In this document: piece by piece, positions 56,880 to 64,000 of the stretch | Layout: every line of letters starts with the position of its first letter | Numbering within the stretch: the stretch's first letter is position 1 | Assembly (NCBI RefSeq): GCF_002940685.1 | Contig: NZ_PNFP01000008.1 | Coordinates: forward strand, 186,001-250,000 | Direction: 5' to 3' | DNA: 64,000 nt | Source: Ensifer adhaerens | GTDB taxonomy: Bacteria; Pseudomonadota; Alphaproteobacteria; Rhizobiales; Rhizobiaceae | Made by a program: the position numbers and the translations under genes | Notes under the pieces: generated by a model | Database searches by the model: none | The model's input: the letters and a program-made list of their open reading frames with translations, nothing else | Told to the model about the DNA's origin: nothing

Positions 56880-57781
56880 TGGGCAAGACCCTTGGCGATG
56901 GTTTCCGATGTGACGCGCAGCAGGTCGATATAGGTCGGAACCGGACCGTCCGCTTCGCTCAGGGAATCAACGTAGAGCACGCCGCCATATTTTGCACCGG
57001 TCTCGCGCGCCACCTGCTCGGCCGGATCCGGTGAAATCGTGCTTTCGGAGAAGACAACCGGGATGTTGTTGGCCCGGACGGCGTCGATCACCTTGCGTAC
57101 CTGCTGCGGGGTGCCCTGCTGGTCGGCGTTGATCGGCCAGAGATAGAGCTCCTTCATCCCGAAATCGCGGATCAGGTAGCTGAAGGCGCCTTCGCTCGAA
57201 ACCAGCCAGCGCTTGTCCGCCGGGATTTTTTCAATCTCGGCGCGGATCGGCGCGATGGTCGCCTCGATCTTCTGCTTGTAGGCCTCGGCATTGGCCTTGT
57301 AGGCCTCGGCATTGGCGGGGTCGTACTTCACGAAGGCGTCGCGGATGTTGTCGACGTAAACGAGAGCTGCCGAGGGCGACATCCAGGCATGCGGGTTGGG
57401 CTTGCCGGTATAGGGGCCCTCGGCAATGCCCATGGGCTCGACGCCGGTCGAGACGACGACGCCCGGAACATCATCGAAGTTCTGGAAGAATTTCTCGAAC
57501 CAGCGCTCGAGGTTCAGTCCGTTCCACAGGATCAGCTTGGCGTCGTGCGCCTTGAGGATGTCGCGCGGGGTCGGCTGATAGTTGTGGATCTCGGCGCCCG
57601 GCTTGGTGATCGATTCGACGATGGCAGCGTCACCCGCGACGTTCTTTGCCATGTCGGCAATGACCGTGAACGTCGTCACGGCCTTGAATTTCTCCTGCGC
57701 AAAGCTGGCGCCTGGAACGAGCGCAATGGCTGCGACGGCTGTCATGGCCGCCAGGATCGCGCGCCTCGTCTGATCGATCAT
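56876..57781 (-). CDS. sitA: manganese/iron ABC transporter substrate-binding protein SitA
   Basis: A 301-aa cluster A-I metal-binding protein with a signal peptide (about 1-28, ending PGASFA). The expected metal ligands are visible: His in [14 protein letters not shown], His in [10 protein letters not shown], Glu in [11 protein letters not shown] and Asp in [11 protein letters not shown]. It captures Mn(II), possibly Fe(II), in the periplasm for SitBCD. A near-perfect palindromic Mur-type site (57824-57845) lies upstream. ATGs and spacing (AGGAGTAGGG is on the other strand) leave the start at 57781 as the obvious choice. Confidence 0.94.
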   Translation of the reverse strand: MIDQTRRAILAAMTAVAAIALVPGASFAQEKFKAVTTFTVIADMAKNVAGDAAIVESITKPGAEIHNYQPTPRDILKAHDAKLILWNGLNLERWFEKFFQNFDDVPGVVVSTGVEPMGIAEGPYTGKPNPHAWMSPSAALVYVDNIRDAFVKYDPANAEAYKANAEAYKQKIEATIAPIRAEIEKIPADKRWLVSSEGAFSYLIRDFGMKELYLWPINADQQGTPQQVRKVIDAVRANNIPVVFSESTISPDPAEQVARETGAKYGGVLYVDSLSEADGPVPTYIDLLRVTSETIAKGLAQ

Positions 57782-57823
57782 TCTCTACTCCCAAATGTTG
57801 ACGCTGACAGGAGTAGGGGAATG

Positions 57824-57845
57824 ATTTGCATAAGTCAATGCAAAT
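57824..57845. promoter_or_regulatory. probable Mur binding site upstream of sitA
   Basis: ATTTGCAT (57824-57831), AAGTCA, ATGCAAAT (57838-57845): a perfect 8-base-arm inverted repeat in the 121-base gap between sitA and mur. It matches the general TGCA-rich form of Mur-responsive sequences in rhizobia. A partial second site, GCATTCGCAA, follows at 57852-57861. Mn-bound Mur would block sit transcription here. Confidence 0.7.
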
Positions 57846-57902
57846 GAGAAGCATTCGCAACTGGCTATTTTCAAACGGGGCGCCCTTGGCTAGTGTACGA
57901 CC

Positions 57903-58331
57903 ATGAAACAGCACAAGAATCGTGTCGAAGAACTGGAAGGCGTCTTGAGGGACGGAGGCGTGCGCGTGACGCGCCAGCGCTCCGCGATCCTGAAGATTCT
58001 CGCGACCGCGGAAGATCATCCGGATGCGAGCGAACTGCACCGGCGCGCCAAGGAAATCGACGCCACCGTCTCGCTTTCGACCGTCTACAGGACGCTGTCG
58101 GCGCTCGAACAGCAGGGTGTCGTGCATCGCCACGCCTTCGAAAGCGCCACCGCCCGTTTCGAGACCGCCGACGCGCCGCATCACGACCACCTGATCGACA
58201 TCGACACCGGTGCGGTGATCGAGTTCCGTTCCGACAAGATCGAGCAGCTGCAAGCGGAGATTGCCGCCGAGCTTGGCTATGATCTCGTCCGTCACCGGCT
58301 CGAGCTCTACTGCCGCAAGCGCAAGGACTGA
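57903..58331 (+). CDS. mur: manganese uptake regulator, Fur family
   Basis: A 142-aa Fur-family protein. Winged-helix region RVTRQRSAILKILATAEDHPDASELHRRAKEIDATVSLSTVYRTLSALEQQGVVHRH (about 21-77), then the metal-sensing DAPHHDHLIDIDTGAVIEF with His-rich residues 93-96. Only one Cys is present, near the end (LYCRKRKD), so there is no C-x2-C structural zinc site, as in rhizobial Mur. Mn(II)-Mur represses sitABCD. The gene is divergent from sitA, the arrangement known in S. meliloti. Confidence 0.93.
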   Translation: MKQHKNRVEELEGVLRDGGVRVTRQRSAILKILATAEDHPDASELHRRAKEIDATVSLSTVYRTLSALEQQGVVHRHAFESATARFETADAPHHDHLIDIDTGAVIEFRSDKIEQLQAEIAAELGYDLVRHRLELYCRKRKD

Positions 58332-58390
58332 GCCGCTTGTAGGGAGGCGCACCCGATCGGGCGCGCCTGACGTCTCCAGCTACGAACAGG

Positions 58391-59302
58391 TCAGCCGCGC
58401 CCGGCGACGGCGGTCGCGCGTCGGCGTGCCGGCATGGTCATGGCCGCGACCCCGACGATGACGCAGCCAAGGCCGATCCAGGCGGTGTCCGACAGGCTTT
58501 CGCCGAGGAAGAGAGCGCCGATGGCAACGCCGATCGGAACGCGCAGATAGGCCTGGGCCGTGGCGCCGACCGAACCCAGCGTCTGGATCAGCCGGAAGTA
58601 GATGGCGAAGGCGAGTGCGGTCGAGAAGACGGCGAGGCCGAGCAGCGCCAGCAGCGACTCCGTTGAGGGCGCAAGCGTCCAGGGCCTGTCGACGATAAGG
58701 CTCGTCGGGATCAGCAGCGCAGCACCTGCGATCAACGAACCGGCGGCCGGCATCATCGGGTCCAGTCCCTTGAAGCTGCGGCCGAAGATGGCGGCACCGG
58801 CGTAGCAGACGGTGGCAAGCACCACGGCAAGCTGCGGCAGCAATTGTTCGCCCAGACCGCCGAAGGCCTCCATGCCGATGATCAGGCTGATGCCGGTCAT
58901 GCCGGCGACGACGCCGACGAGCTTGCGGGCGGTGACCGGTTCATGGCGGGTGATCAGGGCCGTCATCAGGAAGGCGAAGATCGGCGTCGTCGCATTGAGG
59001 ATGGAGGCGATGCCGGCATCGATCGTCTGCTCGGCCCAGGCGATCAAGGTGAAGGGCACGACGCTGTTGAGGCAGGCCTGGAACAGGAAGCGCCGCCAGG
59101 TCGCGGCGTCACGCGGCAGGCTGAGGCCGCGCCAGCGCAGCACCGCCAGAAGAAGCGTGCCGGCGATCAGCGTGCGCGCGGCGATCAGCGTGATCGGCGG
59201 AATGGTTCCGATGCCGATCTTGATGAAGGTGTAGGAGGCGCCCCAGAGCGTTGCGAGCGCAAGAAGCAGCAGGAGTTCGAGGGAAAGGTTGGTCTTGGCC
59301 AT
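58391..59302 (-). CDS. EamA/DMT family transporter
   Basis: A 303-aa membrane protein with ten segments in two EamA repeats (about 10-140 and 152-290). LLALATLWGASYTFIKIGIGTIPPITLIAARTLIAG is the typical first repeat, and the second has LRVPIGVAIGALFLGESLSDTAWIGLGCVIVGV. It probably exports amino acids or other metabolites; the substrate is unknown. It is a single gene, 60 bases past mur on the opposite strand, and shares no operator that can be seen. Confidence 0.88.
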   Translation of the reverse strand: MAKTNLSLELLLLLALATLWGASYTFIKIGIGTIPPITLIAARTLIAGTLLLAVLRWRGLSLPRDAATWRRFLFQACLNSVVPFTLIAWAEQTIDAGIASILNATTPIFAFLMTALITRHEPVTARKLVGVVAGMTGISLIIGMEAFGGLGEQLLPQLAVVLATVCYAGAAIFGRSFKGLDPMMPAAGSLIAGAALLIPTSLIVDRPWTLAPSTESLLALLGLAVFSTALAFAIYFRLIQTLGSVGATAQAYLRVPIGVAIGALFLGESLSDTAWIGLGCVIVGVAAMTMPARRRATAVAGRG

Positions 59303-59410
59303 CGGGATCGCATCCTTGCGTCGTCATTGTTGCCATCGTTCTATCGCGACGCTGGCAGCGGATGCTTCGTTGGCGGTCGAAGTATCGAAATCTTCAGAGA
59401 CGTGAAAAGC

Positions 59411-59444
59411 GAAACCCCGGCTTTCGCGGGAAAGCCGGGGTTTC
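59411..59444 (-). terminator. 15-bp hairpin after the NCS2 permease gene
   Basis: GAAACCCCGGCTTTC (59411-59425), a 4-base loop, GAAAGCCGGGGTTTC (59430-59444): a perfect stem 15 bases beyond the stop (59460) of the minus-strand permease gene. It has only short T runs, but is placed as a terminator. Confidence 0.65.
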
Positions 59445-59459
59445 GTGATTGTCGGTGGC

Positions 59460-60944
59460 TCAATGGCTGTCTGCGAGCTTGGCCGCGTTGACGCTGGCCG
59501 TGCTTTCGAAGCGCAGGCCATTGAAGAAGGCGTTGAGCACGACAGCCGAGATCGAGGCGAGCACGATGCCGGACTCGATGATCGGGTGGATCGCATGCGG
59601 CAGCCACATCAGGAAGTTCGGCGCGATCAGCGGGATCAGGCCGAAGCCGACGGAGACAGCAACCACGAACAGGTTGTTGCGCGACGACTTGAAATCGACC
59701 GTCGACAGGATGCGCACGCCTGTTGCCGCGACCATGCCGAACATCACCAGGCCCGCGCCGCCGAGAACGAAGGTCGGCACCGCCTCGACCAGCGCGCCCA
59801 TCTTCGGGATCAGGCCGAGTGCGATCATGATCACGCCCCCCATGACGCAGACGTAGCGGCTCTTGACGCCGGTGACCCCGACGAGACCGACATTCTGCGA
59901 GAAGCTCGTATAGGGGAAGGTGTTGAACAGGCCGCCGATCATGGTGCCGAGACCATCGACCCTAAGTCCTGCCGTCAATTGCTGCCGCGAGACCTCGCGG
60001 TTGGTGATCTCGCCGAGCGCCAGGAACATGCCGGTCGATTCGATCATGACCACGATCATGACCAGCGACATGGTGGCGATCAGCACCGGATCAAAGATCG
60101 GCATGCCGAAGCGCAGCGGTGTCACCACGGCGAACCAGCCGGCGTCGGCCACCCGGTCGAAATGCATCATGCCGAGTGCTGCGGCGGCGACGCAGCCGAC
60201 GACGACGCCGGTCAGCACTGCGATGTTGCTGATCAGTCCGCGACCGAAGCGGGCGATCAGGAGAATGGAGACGAGCACGAAGGCGGCAAGGCCAATATGG
60301 CTTGGCTCGGCATAAACGGGGTTCGGCACGGTTGCCCCGAGGACAAGCCCATCGGGCACGGCGGGACCGCCAGTGGCAGCGGCTTTCTTGAGCCCAGCCA
60401 GCCACTCCGCGTGGGTCGGGTCGACGAGCTTTGGCGCCGTCGGGCCGAAGGGGTTGCCAAAGATCCAGTTCACGCCGACGCGCATCAGCGAAACGCCGAT
60501 GACGAGGATGATCGTCCCGGTGACGACAGGGGGGAAGAATCTCAGCAGCCGGCCCATGATGGGCGCGAGCAGAAGTGCCACGAGACCGGCGCCGATGATG
60601 GCGCCGAAGATCATGCGCGCGCCCTCCTGCCCGGGTGTCATGGCCGCCATGGAAACCATCGGGCCGACCGAGGCGAAGGTGACGCCCATCATGACCGGAA
60701 GCCGGATGCCGATGCTGCGACCGAGGCCGAGCGACTGAATGATGGTGACGAGGCCGCAAACGAAAAGGTCGGCCGAAATCAGGAAAGCGACGTCCTGGGG
60801 GCTGAGCTGCAAGGCGCGGCCGACGATCAGGGGTACGGCGACGGCGCCACCATACATGACAAGGACATGCTGTAACCCGAGGGTCGCAAGCCTGCCCACG
60901 GGCAGCCTCTCGTCCACCGGGTGTATGCTGGAAACGTCGCTCAT
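59460..60944 (-). CDS. NCS2 family nucleobase permease (uracil/xanthine type)
   Basis: A 494-aa membrane protein with about 12-14 segments. LQHVLVMYGGAVAVPLIVGRAL near residue 26 is the NCS2 start, MMGVTFASVGPMVSM and VTGTIILVIGVSLM follow, and GLFNTFPYTSFSQNVGLVGVTGVKSRYV contains the conserved Gln-Asn substrate region of TM10. It imports xanthine, uric acid or uracil by proton symport; xanthine/urate specificity is likely but not proved. GGGAGGAGGAACC lies directly before the ATG at 60944, which decides the start; the frame extends to 61193 without similarity. Confidence 0.9.
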   Translation of the reverse strand: MSDVSSIHPVDERLPVGRLATLGLQHVLVMYGGAVAVPLIVGRALQLSPQDVAFLISADLFVCGLVTIIQSLGLGRSIGIRLPVMMGVTFASVGPMVSMAAMTPGQEGARMIFGAIIGAGLVALLLAPIMGRLLRFFPPVVTGTIILVIGVSLMRVGVNWIFGNPFGPTAPKLVDPTHAEWLAGLKKAAATGGPAVPDGLVLGATVPNPVYAEPSHIGLAAFVLVSILLIARFGRGLISNIAVLTGVVVGCVAAAALGMMHFDRVADAGWFAVVTPLRFGMPIFDPVLIATMSLVMIVVMIESTGMFLALGEITNREVSRQQLTAGLRVDGLGTMIGGLFNTFPYTSFSQNVGLVGVTGVKSRYVCVMGGVIMIALGLIPKMGALVEAVPTFVLGGAGLVMFGMVAATGVRILSTVDFKSSRNNLFVVAVSVGFGLIPLIAPNFLMWLPHAIHPIIESGIVLASISAVVLNAFFNGLRFESTASVNAAKLADSH

Positions 60945-61273
60945 GGTTCCTCCTCCCATTGCATCGACCAGTCCGGCTCCCCCCGTCCTCCAACAGGGGA
61001 AACTCCATCTTCGGTTGTCGAGACAGAATGTCGCAAGTGTCGCCGGAGCGAAAACACTTTCCGGATTTCGGGGGAAATTGTCGAGGGGAGAAGAGGGCGG
61101 GATAGGTCCGGAGATGGTTGCCGAACGGCCTACACCGGGACAATCGCCGTCGCGCAGGCCAAGGGATGCCGGCAGACCGATTGATCCTAGCAACGATGCA
61201 ACGTTGCTGCAATGCGCAACGACGATGGTTCATCGCGTCGGCGCGAAGGCCCCGGCGCGGTCGGTTTGGGATC
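60945..61273. other. divergent intergenic region upstream of the NCS2 permease
   Basis: About 329 bases. It carries the permease ribosome-binding site at its left end and a 7-bp hairpin, AGCAACG (61189-61195)-ATGCAA-CGTTGCT (61202-61208), near its right end. No purine riboswitch fold or gene was recognised. Confidence 0.5.
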
Positions 61274-61735
61274 ATGTCGATGAAATCTTGCAGTTTGGCC
61301 CTTTCTTCTTGTTGCCGTGTGCTTCTCGTGCTGCTGGTCGTTCTCTGGCCGACGGTCGCCGGGGCGAACGGCATGAGTTTCGCCGGGCAATGGCAGCAGG
61401 TGGCCTCCGGCACCGATGATTGCGAGCGCTGCTGGGTCGAGATCAGGCGGAACGGTCCGGTCCTGAAGGTGACGGGCAGGGACGGATGGTTTGCCGTGAC
61501 CCATCTCGGGCGCGTCGGTGGCGGTTCGACCGCCGAGGGCATCGGTCGCTGGAACGAGGACGGCGTCAGCCGCTATCGCGGCAAGCCCTTCGACATCCGC
61601 ATCACGATTGTCGACGAGCACCTCTACATGGATATGAGCGTGCGCATGGATGACGGCTCGACGCAGGCGGTCAGGGCAGTCTTCGACAAGCGCCGATGGG
61701 AGAAATCCGCGCGCCGCGTGATGGTGAAATCGTAG
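61274..61735 (+). CDS. small exported hypothetical protein
   Basis: A 153-aa protein with a signal peptide (about 1-30, ending TVAGANG) and a small mature domain starting FAGQWQQVASGTDDCERCWVEIRRNG, which looks like a lipocalin- or DUF2147-like first strand; the C-D-x2-R-C pair may form a disulfide. The C terminus is basic. No confident family. ATGs at 61274 and 61280 are possible. It is convergent with the LysR gene (14 bases between the stops), and separated from the NCS2 permease by a divergent gap. Confidence 0.6.
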   Translation: MSMKSCSLALSSCCRVLLVLLVVLWPTVAGANGMSFAGQWQQVASGTDDCERCWVEIRRNGPVLKVTGRDGWFAVTHLGRVGGGSTAEGIGRWNEDGVSRYRGKPFDIRITIVDEHLYMDMSVRMDDGSTQAVRAVFDKRRWEKSARRVMVKS

Positions 61736-61749
61736 AACCTCGTTTCCTA

Positions 61750-62670
61750 TCAGGCCGCGCCCGAATCCGTGCCCGCCAGCCCATGTGCCGGGAAGAGGTT
61801 GGCGGCCATGAAATCGACGAAGACCCGTAGTTTCGGCGAGAGATGCCGGCTGGAGGGCCACAGGATCCGGTAGGTGCCGCAGCGGCGCAGCTGGTTTTCG
61901 AGAACCGCCACAAGCGTCCCCTCGCGCATCTGCCGCCTGATCGTGAAATCCGGGAGGCAGGCGATGCCGAGCCCTTCCTCGGCCATGTGGATCAGCGGAT
62001 CCAGGGCATTCGAGACAGCGGTCACCGGCAGATCGACGTTTGCTGCGGTGCCGCCCTCCATCAATGGCCAGGGCTCCAGCTTTCCCGTCGAGGGAAAGCG
62101 ATGGTGCAGGCAATGATGCTGTTTGAGATCGCGCGGCGCGGTCGGCGTGCCATGTCTCTCGAAATAGGCGGGCGAGGCGACGAGATAGGGGTGAAAGGTG
62201 CCGATCTGGCGCGTCATCAGACGGGAATCGCCGAGATCGCCGCTGCGGATCACGGCATCGAAACCTTCCTCGATGACGTCGACCATGCGGTCGGAGAAAT
62301 CGAGATCGATCTCGACCTCCGGATAGGCGCGCATGAAGGCCGTCAGCGTCGGCATCAACAGCATGCCGGCCATCGGCAGGCTGACGCGCAGCTTGCCGCG
62401 CGGCGCTTCCTGGCTCTGCAGCAACTCTGCCTCGGCCGCTTCGACCTCGCAGAAGATCCGTCGGCAGCGTTCGAGAAACAGTGTGCCTTCCGGCGTCAGC
62501 GTGACGCTGCGCGTGCTGCGATGAAAGAGGCGAACGCTCAAGCGCTCCTCCAGGCGGGCGATCGCCTTGCCGACGGCGGAAGGGGAGACGCCGAGCTGGG
62601 TCGCGGCCTCGGTAAAACCGCGCGCCTCCGCGGCCTGCACGAAAGCGTTGAGTGCGCCAAGGCTGTCCAT
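61750..62670 (-). CDS. LysR family transcriptional regulator
   Basis: A 306-aa LysR-type regulator of the CrgA/DsdC-like group. The helix-turn-helix is ALNAFVQAAEARGFTEAATQLGVSPSAVGKAIARLEERLSVRLFHRSTRSVTLT (about 5-60), and RFPSTGKLEPWPL and LGIACLPDF are typical of the effector domain. GAGGAGGACGA precedes the ATG at 62670. It is divergent from the small monooxygenase gene, 159 bases away, which is its most likely target. Confidence 0.92.
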   Translation of the reverse strand: MDSLGALNAFVQAAEARGFTEAATQLGVSPSAVGKAIARLEERLSVRLFHRSTRSVTLTPEGTLFLERCRRIFCEVEAAEAELLQSQEAPRGKLRVSLPMAGMLLMPTLTAFMRAYPEVEIDLDFSDRMVDVIEEGFDAVIRSGDLGDSRLMTRQIGTFHPYLVASPAYFERHGTPTAPRDLKQHHCLHHRFPSTGKLEPWPLMEGGTAANVDLPVTAVSNALDPLIHMAEEGLGIACLPDFTIRRQMREGTLVAVLENQLRRCGTYRILWPSSRHLSPKLRVFVDFMAANLFPAHGLAGTDSGAA

Positions 62671-62829
62671 TCGTCCTCCTCGCCCGTCGTCCGGGATTAC
62701 GGATATTTTTGTCCGATATCTTTGGAGCTGTAGCGCATTTTTCCGCGATTGGAAGCTCGTCATAGTCCGCCTGCACCGACACCGCGCTTGTGAAGCGCGT
62801 CAACACTGTCGGCGAAAATAGGAGAAAGC

Positions 62830-63195
62830 ATGCAGCAGGCACTTATGGCCGGTTTCCGCCGGGATCCGGAACCCACCGTCTTCATCGTCAATGTGATCCA
62901 CGCCCACGAGGGCAAGCAGGAAGAGGCGTTTCGCCTGATCCAGGACGTGGTCAACTATGTGGCCGAGCGCAAGGAGGGCTTCCTCTGGAGCAACCTCTCC
63001 AAGAGCACCGACGGCAAAACGGTCGTCAACATCGAAGCAATAGCGGGCGAAGGAAACGTCGAGGAGTTCTTCGGCGATCCAGTGTTTCTTGAAAAGTTCC
63101 GGGCGCTTGATTCCGTTTCGACCTTTGAGTTCCACACCTATCGCGTCGACGATCTGATCCTGCCCAAGCGCACTGCACCTGCAGCATCGGCATAG
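62830..63195 (+). CDS. antibiotic biosynthesis monooxygenase (ABM) domain protein
   Basis: A 121-aa dimeric alpha-beta barrel protein. VFIVNVIHAHEGKQEEAFRLIQDVVNYVAERKEGFLWSNLSKSTDGKTVVNIEAI matches the ABM fold, with FHTYRVDDL at the end. Members include quinone-forming monooxygenases and heme-degrading enzymes; specificity is unknown. AGGAGAAAGC precedes the ATG. It is divergent from the LysR gene and followed by an MFS transporter gene, suggesting a small detoxification locus. Confidence 0.8.
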   Translation: MQQALMAGFRRDPEPTVFIVNVIHAHEGKQEEAFRLIQDVVNYVAERKEGFLWSNLSKSTDGKTVVNIEAIAGEGNVEEFFGDPVFLEKFRALDSVSTFEFHTYRVDDLILPKRTAPAASA

Positions 63196-63300
63196 GAGAC
63201 TACGCCGCCCGCATGCGCCGGCGGCGTACGCCCTCACCAGCCCTCAATCCGCCAACGCCAGACGGGCGCGCTCAGCGTGCCGTCCCGAAAGACCGATTCC

Positions 63301-64000
63301 ATGCAATCCATCGACTATGTGCCTCCGGCCTCACCGGAGGCTGCAGCGACGTCCGCCGCCGCGCCCGCGGCCCGGCTGCCGCTTTCGGCCCTGCTTGCGC
63401 TCGCGACCGCCGGTTTCATCACCATCCTGACGGAGGCGCTGCCGGCAGGGCTGCTGCCGCAGATCAGCGCCGATCTCGGCATCTCGCCATCGCTGGCGGG
63501 ACAGATGGTGACGATCTATGCGATCGGTTCGCTTGTCGCCGCCATCCCGCTCGTGGCGCTGACGCGCAGCTGGCGCCGGCGGCCGCTGCTGATCGCGGCA
63601 ATCTGCGGCTTTGCCGTGGTCAACACGGTTACCGCGTTGTCAAGCGACTACACTTTGACGATGGCGGCGCGCTTCCTTGCCGGTGTCTTTGCCGGCCTGC
63701 TCTGGGCGCTTGCGGCCGGCTATGCCGGCCGCCTGGTGGCGCCTGAGCTGCAGGGACGGGCGATCGCCATTGCCATGCTCGGCGCGCCGGTGGCGCTGTC
63801 GATCGGCATTCCCACTGGCACGATGCTTGGCGCAATGGCCGGCTGGCGCATGGCCTTCGGTCTCCTCAGCGTCATGACCGTGCTGCTCGTCGGCTGGATC
63901 CTGCTGGCGCTGCCCGATTTCCCGGGGCAGCGCAGCGCACGGCGGCTGCCCCTTTTGTCGGTGTTCCGCCTGCCCGGAATCCGCCCGGTGCTGGTCGTGA
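63301..64000 (+). CDS. MFS transporter, N-terminal part (DHA1-like)
   Basis: The frame runs from ATG 63301 past the window end, so only 233 codons are visible. The protein has a hydrophilic N terminus ([16 protein letters not shown]) followed by about seven membrane segments. LTEALPAGLLPQISADLGISPSLAGQMVTIYAIGSLVAAIPLV fits the DHA1 drug/sugar efflux group, and RFLAGVFAGLLWAL the TM4 motif. It may be co-regulated with the preceding ABM gene by the LysR protein. Confidence 0.85.
   Translation, partial: MQSIDYVPPASPEAAATSAAAPAARLPLSALLALATAGFITILTEALPAGLLPQISADLGISPSLAGQMVTIYAIGSLVAAIPLVALTRSWRRRPLLIAAICGFAVVNTVTALSSDYTLTMAARFLAGVFAGLLWALAAGYAGRLVAPELQGRAIAIAMLGAPVALSIGIPTGTMLGAMAGWRMAFGLLSVMTVLLVGWILLALPDFPGQRSARRLPLLSVFRLPGIRPVLVV

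Noticed and set aside
60945-61273. A purine or xanthine riboswitch before the NCS2 permease
   Set aside because: No conserved three-way junction or known xanthine motif could be traced in the leader on the minus strand.

Overview
The window is about 64 kb of high-GC, densely coded DNA that looks like the chromosome of a Rhizobiaceae member, most likely Sinorhizobium/Ensifer. The evidence is gene content and order: an F1 cluster atpHAGDC separated from the F0 genes, an mdh-sucCD-sucAB-(unrelated genes)-lpdA run, sitABCD next to mur, a hem operon that carries alphaproteobacterial Mic60, an ETF-beta lysine methyltransferase, and an Omp19-type lipoprotein. No rRNA, tRNA, CRISPR array, insertion sequence or prophage was seen. 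Most of the window is core chromosome.

Layout. 1-3.2 kb: end of ppa, a DUF167 protein, YggT and an MFS exporter. 2.4-8.35 kb, minus strand: a probable six-gene operon hemC-hemD-mic60-hemY-terB-like-glutamine amidotransferase. 8.4-12 kb, plus strand: tsaD, gpsA, a YciI protein, an EVE protein and a protein-lysine methyltransferase. 12.1-12.9 kb: a secreted repeat protein. 13.2-16.7 kb: sdhCDAB. 17-18.7 kb: the Omp19-like lipoprotein and zapE. 18.9-31 kb: TCA cycle genes mdh, sucC, sucD, sucA, sucB and lpdA, with five unrelated small genes between sucB and lpdA.

31-39.4 kb: a thioesterase, a DUF2867 protein, a TetR/MFS pair with three copies of one palindromic operator, a TraB/GumN protein, xerC, a lysophospholipid-acyltransferase-like protein, a stand-alone AAA ATPase and a small transaldolase. 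39.6-47.6 kb: priA, a small membrane protein and atpHAGDC. 47.8-53.1 kb: a bifunctional mannose-1-phosphate guanylyltransferase, a saccharopine-dehydrogenase-like enzyme divergent from an Lrp regulator, an unknown membrane-anchored protein and an aminoglycoside-phosphotransferase-like kinase. 53.4-54.2 kb: an isolated, diverged ATP synthase subunit a. 54.2-58.3 kb: the Mn/Fe importer sitABCD and its divergent regulator mur. 58.4-64 kb: a DMT exporter, an NCS2 purine/pyrimidine permease, a small exported protein, a LysR/monooxygenase pair and the start of an MFS transporter.

Functionally the window concentrates respiration and energy genes: SDH, the 2-oxoglutarate dehydrogenase complex, succinyl-CoA synthetase, malate dehydrogenase, F1-ATPase, heme synthesis and manganese/iron supply. 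No wholly new multi-gene system stands out. The best leads are the lone subunit-a paralogue whose otherwise conserved Asn after the essential Arg is Val, the triple-operator TetR switch with interlocked divergent promoters, the extended hem/mic60 operon, the modular repeat protein upstream of sdh, and several RNA hairpins, including a ppa terminator buried in the convergent gene and a hairpin between the sucA Shine-Dalgarno and start codon.
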